A DNA stretch of 64,000 nt, taken from assembly GCA_015069205.1 (NCBI GenBank), contig SVIZ01000009.1, positions 33,363 to 97,362 on the forward strand. Direction: 5' to 3'. Position numbers and translations under genes: made by a program. Of this stretch, positions 35,179-42,049 are shown one piece after another (position 1 is the stretch's first letter; each line of letters begins with the position of its first letter). The notes beneath the pieces were generated by a model. The model made no database searches, was not told the DNA's origin, and saw nothing but the letters and a program-made list of their open reading frames with translations. The DNA is from Oscillospiraceae bacterium (GTDB lineage Bacteria; Bacillota; Clostridia; Saccharofermentanales; Saccharofermentanaceae).

Positions 35179-36381
35179 TTACGATCTGCCCAGCCTGTAC
35201 TTAAAATCTTTATACCCGAAGCCTGTCAGCTTTTCGAAAACACCATCGGCCCCAAGCCTGTAGATATCCGGCAGCGGCATTCCGTTAAAGGTATTATTCT
35301 TGCATGTCGTATAGATCGCCATGTCGCCGAAAACGAGCATGTCGCCAGGATTAAGTTCGCGATCAAAACCATATTCGCCGATAACATCGCCCGACAGACA
35401 CGTTGGACCTGCAAGGCGGTAAATAAAAGGCTTTTTGCAGTCACTGTCAGCGTCCAGAAGCGGAGGCGTATAAGGCATCTCAATGACATCTGGCATGTGG
35501 CATGCTGCACTGGCATCTAAGATTGCGATCTTAACGCCGTTGTTTTCGACCACGTCGAGTACGTGAGTTAAAAAGTATCCAGCATTTAACGCAACTGCTT
35601 CGCCGGGTTCAAGATAGACCTGGACATCCCACTTGTCACGCGCATATACGAGAAGCTTCTCGAGTCTTGCAACATCGTAATCAGCTTTTGTGATGTGATG
35701 TCCGCCGCCCATGTTGAGCCATGTCATACGTGAAAGAACGTCTCCGAACTTCTCTTCAACTGCCTTCAAAGTAATCTCCAGCGCATCTGAATCCTGCTCG
35801 CAGAGAGTGTGGAAATGAAGACCGTCTAAAAGCTCCAGCAGTTCAGGAGTCATGTCCTTATCCCAGACAGCCCTGGTGACGCCCAGGCGGCTTCCCTTTG
35901 CGCATGGGTCATATATCTCGTGACCTTCCTGCGTGGAGCATTCAGGGTTGATACGAAGGCCTACGCTCTTGCCGTTCAGCTTTGCTGTCACACCGAACTT
36001 TTTAAGCTGGTTGATCGAGTTGAAAACGATGTGGTCAGCGTACTTTAAAAGCTCATCGAATTCGTCATCCCTGTATGCAGCGCAGAAGACATGCACCTCG
36101 CCTTCAGGCATCTCTTCTTTGCCGAGGCGCGCTTCAAATAAACCGCTTGCTTCAGTACCTGAAAGACACTTTGAAAGAAGCGGATAGAAGTCGTAATTCG
36201 AGAATGCTTTCTGCGCAAGAAGGATCCTGCATCCGGTGTGTGACATAACCGATGAGAGCACCTCAGCGTTGTGCAGAAGTTTCTTCTCATCGATAACATA
36301 ACAAGGTGTTTTCAAAGCCTTGATGCCGTCACCGTTTATAACATTTTCGAGCCCGGAAAAGATCTCGTTCATGGCCATCAT
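35179..36381 (-). CDS. nspC: Carboxynorspermidine/carboxyspermidine decarboxylase
   Basis: This 400-residue PLP enzyme of the alanine-racemase fold decarboxylates carboxyspermidine to spermidine (or carboxynorspermidine to norspermidine). The N-terminal TPCYVIDEKKLLHN, the PLP lysine in LLAQKAFS near residue 57, HFHTLCEQ, WLNMGGGHH, and a late ACHMPDVIEMPY and GPTCLSGDVIGEY containing the second active-site cysteine all fit NspC. The start ATG overlaps the upstream stop (ATGA), though the ATG three codons later is also possible. Last gene of the polyamine operon. Confidence 0.95.
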   Translation of the reverse strand: MMAMNEIFSGLENVINGDGIKALKTPCYVIDEKKLLHNAEVLSSVMSHTGCRILLAQKAFSNYDFYPLLSKCLSGTEASGLFEARLGKEEMPEGEVHVFCAAYRDDEFDELLKYADHIVFNSINQLKKFGVTAKLNGKSVGLRINPECSTQEGHEIYDPCAKGSRLGVTRAVWDKDMTPELLELLDGLHFHTLCEQDSDALEITLKAVEEKFGDVLSRMTWLNMGGGHHITKADYDVARLEKLLVYARDKWDVQVYLEPGEAVALNAGYFLTHVLDVVENNGVKIAILDASAACHMPDVIEMPYTPPLLDADSDCKKPFIYRLAGPTCLSGDVIGEYGFDRELNPGDMLVFGDMAIYTTCKNNTFNGMPLPDIYRLGADGVFEKLTGFGYKDFKYRLGRS

Positions 36382-37637
36382 TCAACCAGTACGGGTGCGT
36401 GAGATTCGCGCTTGGGAAGGCCGTACTTATCGAGTGCTTCGATGAACGGATCGGGATCGAATTCTTCTACTGTGTGAACGCCCTTCTCTGTCCACTTTCC
36501 TGTGAGGAGCATCATGGCGCCGCACATAGCGGGAACGCCTGTTGTGTAGCTGATCGCCTGGCTCTCGACTTCCTTGTAGCACTCCTGGTGATCGCAGACA
36601 TTGTAGATGTAATAAGTCTTGTCCTGTCCGTCCTTCTTGCCTGTGAAGATACAGCCAATGTTTGTCTTTCCGTGTGTGCGGGGGCCGAGGCTTGCAGGGT
36701 CAGGAAGAAGCGCCTTCAGGAACTTGATCGGAACGATCTCGTGGCCTTCGAAGTTGATCGGTGTTGTTGAGAGCATGCCGACGTTTTCGAGACACTTCAT
36801 ATGTGTAAGATAGCTCTGGCCGAACGTCATGAAGAAGCGGATTCGCTTAACTTCAGGAATGTTTACGGCGAGAGACTCAAGCTCTTCGTGGTGGAGAAGA
36901 TACATGTCCTTCATGCCGACGGAATCGAAATCGTATTCTCTCTTGATGCTCATCGCAGGGATCTCTACCCACTTGCCGTTCTCGATGTAACTGCCGGGTG
37001 CAGATACTTCTCTGAGATTGACTTCAGGATTGAAGTTTGTAGCGAAAGCATAGCCGTGGTCGCCGCCGTTGCAGTCTAAGATATCGATGGTGTCGATCGT
37101 GTCGAACTCGTGCTTTTTAGCGTATGCGCAGTAAGCCTGTGTTACGCCGGGATCGAAGCCGCAGCCAAGAAGCGCAGTAAGACCAGCCTGCTCGAACTTC
37201 TCTTTATATGCCCACTGCCAGCTGTAATCGAAGTAAGCAGAAAAGCCCTTTTCTTTGCATCTCTTCTCGTATATCTTGCGCCACTCCGGATCGTCTGTAT
37301 CCTCAGGCTCGTAGTTTGCAGTATCCATGTAGTTAACGCCGCAGATAAGGCATGCGTCCATGATGGTAAGATCCTGGTAAGGAAGCGCGATGTTCATTAC
37401 GAGATCCGGCTTGTATGAATTGATCAGCGCAACTAATTCATCAACGCTGTCAGCGTTTACCTGTGCAGTCGTAACTACAGTCTTCGTCTTGCCCTTCAAT
37501 GCTTCTGCAAGCGCGTCGCACTTTGACTTGGTACGGCTTGCGATGCAAAGCTCCGTGAAAACATCATCTGCCTGACAGCATTTTCTGATCGCAACATTTG
37601 CAACTCCGCCACATCCGATTACTAATACTCTGCTCAT
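36378..37637 (-). CDS. Carboxynorspermidine synthase (saccharopine dehydrogenase family)
   Basis: This 419-residue NADPH-dependent enzyme joins aspartate-beta-semialdehyde with putrescine or diaminopropane to give carboxyspermidine or carboxynorspermidine. The N-terminal Rossmann motif VLVIGCGGVANV is followed by NIALPYQDLTIMDACL and GCGFDPGVTQAY, typical of the CASDH branch of the saccharopine dehydrogenase family. Its stop overlaps the nspC start, and the pair is a diagnostic cluster for the alternative spermidine pathway. AAGGAG lies just before ATG 37637. Confidence 0.93.
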   Translation of the reverse strand: MSRVLVIGCGGVANVAIRKCCQADDVFTELCIASRTKSKCDALAEALKGKTKTVVTTAQVNADSVDELVALINSYKPDLVMNIALPYQDLTIMDACLICGVNYMDTANYEPEDTDDPEWRKIYEKRCKEKGFSAYFDYSWQWAYKEKFEQAGLTALLGCGFDPGVTQAYCAYAKKHEFDTIDTIDILDCNGGDHGYAFATNFNPEVNLREVSAPGSYIENGKWVEIPAMSIKREYDFDSVGMKDMYLLHHEELESLAVNIPEVKRIRFFMTFGQSYLTHMKCLENVGMLSTTPINFEGHEIVPIKFLKALLPDPASLGPRTHGKTNIGCIFTGKKDGQDKTYYIYNVCDHQECYKEVESQAISYTTGVPAMCGAMMLLTGKWTEKGVHTVEEFDPDPFIEALDKYGLPKRESHAPVLVE

Positions 37638-37652
37638 TTATCGTTCTCCTTT

Positions 37653-38507
37653 TTATGTATTTATGGAAAGGATCAATTCCCTTAAAACCTTGCATGCCAC
37701 TGCGGTCGAAGCGCCGCTGATATCGAGCATGGGCGCGAGTTCGTTGAGGTCCGCGCCGACTATGTTCGTCTTGCTTACTTCAAGGATCGCATTAAGCAGT
37801 TCCTTGAAGTTCACGCCGCCAGCCTCGGGTGTTCCGGTGCCGCAGAAAACGGACGGATCGAGGCAGTCCAGATCGATCGTGAAATAGACCGGAAGATTAT
37901 CTGACTTAAGTTCGGTGACGAGTTCAGTAAGACCGTCGAAATCAAACTTGTGCAAGTCCGTGTGCTCGTCTGCAAAACGGAATTCATCGCGGTCACCACT
38001 CCTGATGCAGAACTGGTGGATCCTGCCGTCGCCGACAAGCTCATAGCATCTTCTGATGACGCACGCGTGGCTTAATTTAGCGCCGAGATAATCGTCTCTC
38101 AGATCCGCATGCGCATCAAAATGGATGATGTGCATTTTCGGATACTTCTCGAAAACAGCTTTTACCGCTGCAAAAGTAACAAGATGTTCGCCTCCGAGCA
38201 TGATGGGCAGCTTGCCGTCATTTACGATCTTACGAGCCTGCTCTTCAATGTCCTTAAGTGCATCTTCGGGAGAGCCGAAGCAGAGCTCCAGATCGCCGCA
38301 GTCGAAGACTTTAAGATCTGTCAGGTCCTTGTCCTGATAAGGGCTGTAAGTCTCTATTCCAAAGCTCTCGTGACGTATGGCGGAACTTCCAAATCTCGCG
38401 CCGGGCCTGAAGCTCGTCGTGGAATCAAAAGGCGCGCCGAACAGGACGATCTTCGATTCTTCGTAATTGCTGTCGCAGCCGATAAATGTCTCTACATTTT
38501 TGTTCAC
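37653..38507 (-). CDS. speB: Agmatinase
   Basis: This 284-residue ureohydrolase converts agmatine to putrescine and urea. The binuclear manganese site is intact: a histidine in GGEHLV, HFDAHADLRDDY and IDLDCLDPS. PGARFGSSAIR and GTGTPEAGG are family signatures. It follows arginine decarboxylase in the same operon, completing arginine to putrescine. The start overlaps the speE stop by four bases. Confidence 0.96.
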   Translation of the reverse strand: MNKNVETFIGCDSNYEESKIVLFGAPFDSTTSFRPGARFGSSAIRHESFGIETYSPYQDKDLTDLKVFDCGDLELCFGSPEDALKDIEEQARKIVNDGKLPIMLGGEHLVTFAAVKAVFEKYPKMHIIHFDAHADLRDDYLGAKLSHACVIRRCYELVGDGRIHQFCIRSGDRDEFRFADEHTDLHKFDFDGLTELVTELKSDNLPVYFTIDLDCLDPSVFCGTGTPEAGGVNFKELLNAILEVSKTNIVGADLNELAPMLDISGASTAVACKVLRELILSINT

Positions 38508-39358
38508 GCTTCCACCTCCATCAGCATTTTCTCAAGATATGCGGGCAAATAGAATGAACCGATATGGAGTTTTGTCGTATAGTACTTTGTGCTCAGGTGC
38601 AGGCTCTTCCAGCGCTCCGCATCAAAGTCGTTGATCGGATGATACTTCTTGCTCGCAAAACCGAACAGCCAGTATCCTGCAGCGTAAGTCGGGATATGCG
38701 CCTGATACACACGGCTGATCGGGAACGTGTTTACGATCCTCTTGTGGCTTCTCTGCATCGCCTCGGCATCGTGCTTATAGAAAGGGCTTCCCTGCTGGTT
38801 TACCATGATGCCGTCGCTTCTTAACGCGTTATAACAGATTCCGTAAAACTCTCTCGTGAAATAACCTTCGGAAGGTCCGAACGGATCGTTGGAGTCAACG
38901 ATGATGAGGTCGTACTCGTCCGTCGAACGTCTTATGAATCTAAGCGCGTTATCGAAATAAATATGCACGCGTGAATCGTCCAGCTTGCATGCGTTCTCGG
39001 GAAGGTATGTGCGGCATGCTTCGATAACCTGCGGATCCATCTCAACCAGGTCGATGCGCTTAACGCTCTCGTATCTTGTGAGCTCCTTAACAACGCCGCC
39101 GTCACCCGCGCCGATAACGAGAATGTCCTGGACATTGGGATGAACGGACATCGGAATGTGCGTGATCATCTCGTTGTAAATGAATTCATCGCGCTCGGTC
39201 AGCATTACGTCTCCGTCGAGTGCCAGAACCTTGCCGAATTCCGGCGTATCGAAAATATCGATCTGCTGATAATCGCTCTTGCTTGAATAAAGATGCCTTG
39301 TGACACGCAGACTGTGTCTTACGTCAGGTGCATGATATTCGCTGAACCACAAATTCAA
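38504..39358 (-). CDS. speE: Spermidine synthase (aminopropyltransferase)
   Basis: This 284-residue enzyme moves an aminopropyl group from decarboxylated SAM to putrescine. Signatures: QQIDIFDTPEFGKVLALDGDVMLTERDEFIYNEMI region (residues about 31-65), ILVIGAGDGGVVKEL and DLIIVDSNDPFGPSEGYFT, the latter carrying the catalytic aspartate. The enzyme needs SAM decarboxylase (speD), which is not in this operon or elsewhere in the window. The next genes encode a different, SAM-independent route to spermidine, so the true aminopropyl acceptor here deserves checking. 13 bases separate it from speA. Confidence 0.93.
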   Translation of the reverse strand: MNLWFSEYHAPDVRHSLRVTRHLYSSKSDYQQIDIFDTPEFGKVLALDGDVMLTERDEFIYNEMITHIPMSVHPNVQDILVIGAGDGGVVKELTRYESVKRIDLVEMDPQVIEACRTYLPENACKLDDSRVHIYFDNALRFIRRSTDEYDLIIVDSNDPFGPSEGYFTREFYGICYNALRSDGIMVNQQGSPFYKHDAEAMQRSHKRIVNTFPISRVYQAHIPTYAAGYWLFGFASKKYHPINDFDAERWKSLHLSTKYYTTKLHIGSFYLPAYLEKMLMEVEA

Positions 39359-39371
39359 AGCCCATTCCTCC

Positions 39372-40826
39372 TTATACCAAAACGTTAATGTTATTAATAT
39401 CCGGATCTTCCGAACCTGTCATGGAACATCCCTTCGCCTTTGCGTACTGGATGTAATTGATTATGTCTTCAGTGATCCTCTCACCCGGCGCAAGGATCGG
39501 GATTCCCGGCGGGTAGCACATAACGAACTCGCTGCAGACAAAGCCCGAACTCTCGTTGATCGGAACACTCTTCTTCTGTGAATAGAATGCTTCCTGGGGA
39601 CTGCAGACAACCTCGGGATCGATGTATTCCTGACTCAAAAGTCCGTCCGGATCTTTCTTGTATCTTCTCTTGATCTCAGCTAATGCGCTGACGAGTCTTT
39701 CGAGTTCCTGCATCCTGTCACCGATCGAGAGGTATGCGAGGATATTTCCGATATCACCGAACTCGATCTGGATGTCGTATTCATCTCTTAAGATGTCGTA
39801 AACTTCGATGCCCGCAAGGCCGATGTCTCTTGTATGTACACTGAGTTTTGTAGGATCGAAATCAAAGATCGAATCGCCGTTGATAAGCTCCCTGCCGTAA
39901 GCATAATAACCTCCGACAGCATTGATCTCTTCTCTGGCATACTCAGCCATCTCGACGACTTTGCGGAAAACTTCCTTGCCGCGGAGTGCCAGATTACGGC
40001 GGCTGATATCAAGGCTCGACATGAGAAGATAGCTGCCTGACGTTGTCTGCGTAAGGTTTATGATCTGTCTTACGTGTCTCTCGCTTACGTTTTCGCCGAT
40101 GAGCAAAAGGCTTGACTGCGTAAGGCTTCCGCCGCTCTTATGCATTGAGACCGCAGCCATGTCGGCACCTGCCTTCATTGCAGAAACAGGCATGTTATCA
40201 CCGAAATAAAAGTGCGTTCCGTGAGCTTCGTCTGCAAGGCAGAGCATGCCCGCTTCGTGAGCCATCTTTACGATCGCGCGTATATCGCTGCAGATACCGT
40301 AATAAGTCGGGTTGTTGACCAGTACTGCAACCGCATCGGGATTCTCTTCAATGGCCTTCCTGACCTGGTCGCGGCTCATGCCGAGAGATATACCCAGACG
40401 GCAGTCAACTTCCGGATTAACGTATACCGGGATCGCGCCGCAAAGGACAAGGGAATTGATAACGCTTCTGTGCACATTTCTCGGCAGGATGATCTTATCG
40501 CCGTGCTTGCAGCATGACAGCACCATGCTCTGCACAGAGCTCGTCGTACCGCCAACCATAAGAAACGCATGGCTTGCGCCAAACGCATCTGCAGCAAGGA
40601 TCTCAGCTTCGCGGATAACCGATATCGGATGACAAAGGTTATCCAAAGGCTTCATGCTGTTAACGTCGACGCCTACGCACTTCTCACCAAGAAACGCCGT
40701 AAGCTCCGGGTTGCCCTTACCGTGCTTATGTCCCGGCACGTCGAAAGGAACAACGCGCATTTCACGAAATCTCTCAAGCGCCTCATAGATCGGGGCACGT
40801 GTCTGATCAATTTCAGGTCTTTCCAT
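39372..40826 (-). CDS. speA: Arginine decarboxylase (Orn/Lys/Arg decarboxylase class I fold)
   Basis: This 484-residue PLP enzyme of the B. subtilis SpeA/YaaO type has VPFDVPGHKHGKG near residue 25, SHAFLMVGGTTSSVQSM, ADEAHGTHFYFG and the PLP lysine in VSMHKSGGSLTQSS near residue 226. The C-terminal domain includes CYPPGIPILAPGE. Arginine is the likely substrate because agmatinase follows. ATG 40826 lies 4 bases after GAGGTGG; the frame is open 42 bases upstream into the terminator hairpin. First gene of the operon, directly behind an intrinsic terminator in its own leader, implying attenuation. Confidence 0.93.
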   Translation of the reverse strand: MERPEIDQTRAPIYEALERFREMRVVPFDVPGHKHGKGNPELTAFLGEKCVGVDVNSMKPLDNLCHPISVIREAEILAADAFGASHAFLMVGGTTSSVQSMVLSCCKHGDKIILPRNVHRSVINSLVLCGAIPVYVNPEVDCRLGISLGMSRDQVRKAIEENPDAVAVLVNNPTYYGICSDIRAIVKMAHEAGMLCLADEAHGTHFYFGDNMPVSAMKAGADMAAVSMHKSGGSLTQSSLLLIGENVSERHVRQIINLTQTTSGSYLLMSSLDISRRNLALRGKEVFRKVVEMAEYAREEINAVGGYYAYGRELINGDSIFDFDPTKLSVHTRDIGLAGIEVYDILRDEYDIQIEFGDIGNILAYLSIGDRMQELERLVSALAEIKRRYKKDPDGLLSQEYIDPEVVCSPQEAFYSQKKSVPINESSGFVCSEFVMCYPPGIPILAPGERITEDIINYIQYAKAKGCSMTGSEDPDINNINVLV

Positions 40827-40840
40827 AGTCCACCTCAAAC

Positions 40841-40874
40841 AAAAAGCGCAAGCTGTGTAATTACACAACTTGCG
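40841..40874 (-). terminator. Leader terminator (attenuator) of the polyamine operon
   Basis: On the minus strand CGCAAG-TTGTGTAATTACACAG-CTTGCG is a nearly perfect hairpin followed by CTTTTTG, only 14 bases before the speA start codon. It would stop most transcripts unless relieved. Confidence 0.85.
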
Positions 40875-41016
40875 TCTGATTTACAATATTACCTTCGTTT
40901 ATCCCCATACAGGTGTCCTTTGGCACCAGAATGAAGAATATCAGGCAGAGTCTATATAGCAATACTACTTTTACTACTCTTATTGACCATTTCACAAGTT
41001 TGCGTAAGTCACGCAT
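40861..41016 (-). CDS. Possible 51-codon leader frame in the polyamine leader
   Basis: ATG 41016 opens 51 codons (MRDLRKLVKWSIRVVKVVLL...) with a hydrophobic stretch in the middle. The stop codon TAA lies in the apex of the terminator hairpin at 40841-40874, so a ribosome finishing it would open the 5' arm. No clear ribosome site is visible, so it may be chance. Its first codons contain ACGCAAACTTGTG, which mimics the 5' arm of the terminator. Confidence 0.3.
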   Translation of the reverse strand: MRDLRKLVKWSIRVVKVVLLYRLCLIFFILVPKDTCMGINEGNIVNQTQVV

Positions 41017-41061
41017 TCGGTTATAAAGTAACCAACTTATAAAACTGAGCTTTTAACTCAA

Positions 41062-41137
41062 TCAATAGATCGGAAATCCGATCATCGGCAGTGGACCCGG
41101 CTGTCCGTATGGCCTTAACTCCATCATGGAGTGGTCC
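41062..41137 (-). ncRNA. Structured segment of the polyamine operon leader (with a 21-codon Pro-rich frame)
   Basis: On the minus strand GGACC/GGTCC (41133-41137 with 41093-41097) encloses the hairpin ACTCCA-TGA-TGGAGT and a smaller GGC/GCC stem, giving a three-way junction. The perfect hairpin GATCGGATTTCCGATC follows at 41068-41083. The same bases also encode a 21-residue frame (41127 to 41062) starting MMELRPYGQPGPLP and ending GFPIY. The leader's first hairpin, TTTTATG-GAGA-CATAAAA, lies at 41182-41199 and another, GGTTA/TAACC, at 41019-41033. Confidence 0.5.
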
Positions 41138-41206
41138 GTAAAATCACCTAAGACTCTGATTAACTTCGTCTATGCTTGATATTTTATGTCTCCATAAAAC
41201 TCGGTC

Positions 41207-41235
41207 ATTATACAAGGTGTGGCCATAAACGTCAA
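41207..41235 (-). promoter_or_regulatory. Strong sigma-A promoter of the polyamine operon
   Basis: On the minus strand TTGACG (41235-41230) and TATAAT (41212-41207) are separated by exactly 17 bases. Transcription would start near 41200, giving a leader of about 370 bases before speA. Confidence 0.88.
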
Positions 41236-41255
41236 TAAATTCAGGGCTTTCTCAA

Positions 41256-41525
41256 CGATTTTGTGTGCGGGCGGCATTACGCACGGCTTCACTTCGGCAT
41301 CAGACCATATGCCGCTTTTTCTCATTTTCAGGGCGAAAATTGCACAAAAACGCCAGTTTATGCAATTTTTGGCCACTTTCGATCAAATTGCGGCATACAC
41401 GCTTTTATGCATGGCTTCGAAAATGGATCGTATGCAATTGTTCATCATTTTTCAGGGCAACAATTGCACAAAAACACCGATTTATGCAATTGTTGGCCTT
41501 TTTTTGAGCAAACAATTGCATATGA
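41256..41525. repeat. Palindromic repeat element, two tandem right copies
   Basis: Two units with a period of 124 bases: GGCGAAAATTGCACAAAAAC at 41332 and GGCAACAATTGCACAAAAAC at 41456, each followed by TTTATGCAATTnTTGGCC. In the second, CAACAATTGCA and TGCAATTGTTG pair perfectly and a T-run follows. Open frames across it in three phases are by-products of the repeat. The same core occurs at 35.07-35.17 kb. Confidence 0.7.
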
Positions 41526-41601
41526 GACCGGCTCGCCGGCGAAAACATAATGTCCCTGCCGCCAAGTTAAAAAGCTACTTCTAATTTTTGGAGACCAACC
41601 C

Positions 41602-41735
41602 ATCGCAACCTGCCAGAGTTTTTGTACAGATCAGCCTTAAAGCCGTCAAGGCTGCCTGCGGCACATTCTGACGAATGCTTTAAGGCCTTGACTGCAGTCG
41701 GCTGATCTGTTTTGGGTGTTCAGGCAGGTTGCGAT
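41602..41735. repeat. 134-bp imperfect hairpin element
   Basis: Nested arms: ATCGCAACCTGCC/GGCAGGTTGCGAT (41602-41614, 41723-41735), ACAGATCAGCC/GGCTGATCTGT (41626-41636, 41700-41710) and GTCAAGGC/GCCTTGAC (41645-41652, 41685-41692). It may be a miniature mobile element or a structured RNA gene. Confidence 0.65.
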
Positions 41736-41835
41736 CAGTATCGATAGGTGTAAAGACCGTTACCGACAAGAACCTGCAAGAAATTAGATGTCCGCGATAA
41801 CAGATTTTTAAGGTAATCCGGCTCTCTGACGCCAA

Positions 41836-41873
41836 GTTAAAAGACCTTTGCAACTAGTTAATTTGCAGAAGGT
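41836..41873 (-). terminator. Second terminator-like hairpin downstream of tRNA-Arg
   Basis: On the minus strand ACCTTCTGCAA pairs with TTGCAAAGGT, followed by CTTTTAAC. It appears to be a degenerate copy of the terminator at 41896-41955, with the same ACTAGTT in the loop. Confidence 0.5.
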
Positions 41874-41895
41874 TTCCCTTTCTGACGCCAATTAA

Positions 41896-41955
41896 AAAGC
41901 CTTTCTCAACTAGTTGCGCGGAGCGCACTGTTCGTACGTTGAGAAAGGCTTTTAA
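41896..41955 (-). terminator. Terminator of tRNA-Arg
   Basis: On the minus strand AAAAGCCTTTCTCAAC pairs with GTTGAGAAAGGCTTTTT, immediately after the tRNA 3' end. Confidence 0.85.
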
Positions 41956-41958
41956 CAT

Positions 41959-42033
41959 TGGCGCTCCAAGCAGGAATTGAACCCGCATCTGCGGTACCGG
42001 AAACCGCCATTCTATCCATTAGACTATTGGAGC
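41959..42033 (-). tRNA. tRNA-Arg (anticodon CCG)
   Basis: 75 bases on the minus strand. The acceptor stem GCTCCAA/TTGGAGC is perfect, with discriminator G and an encoded CCA. Anticodon stem GCGGT/ACCGC holds loop TTCCGGT (anticodon CCG, reads CGG). The T arm is GCGGG-TTCAATT-CCTGC. It lies 16 bases downstream of the mfd stop on the same strand. Confidence 0.93.
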
Positions 42034-42049
42034 ATTCAAACTCTGAGTA

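Larger units (their letters stand above)
41556..41897. repeat. Three copies of a CTGnCGCCAA(G)TTAAAA motif
   Basis: Copies lie at 41556-41573, 41826-41842 and 41882-41897. On the minus strand the last two directly follow terminator-like hairpins downstream of tRNA-Arg, suggesting duplicated transcript ends. No gene lies in 41236-41958. Confidence 0.55.

Noticed and set aside
41256..41525. CRISPR array
   Set aside because: Only two diverged units with a 124-base period, no uniform short repeats, no spacers and no cas genes.
41219..41584. Three overlapping plus-strand open frames of 80-121 codons
   Set aside because: They run in different phases through the tandem palindromic repeats, have no ribosome sites and repeat the same words in each unit; the repeat keeps frames open by chance.
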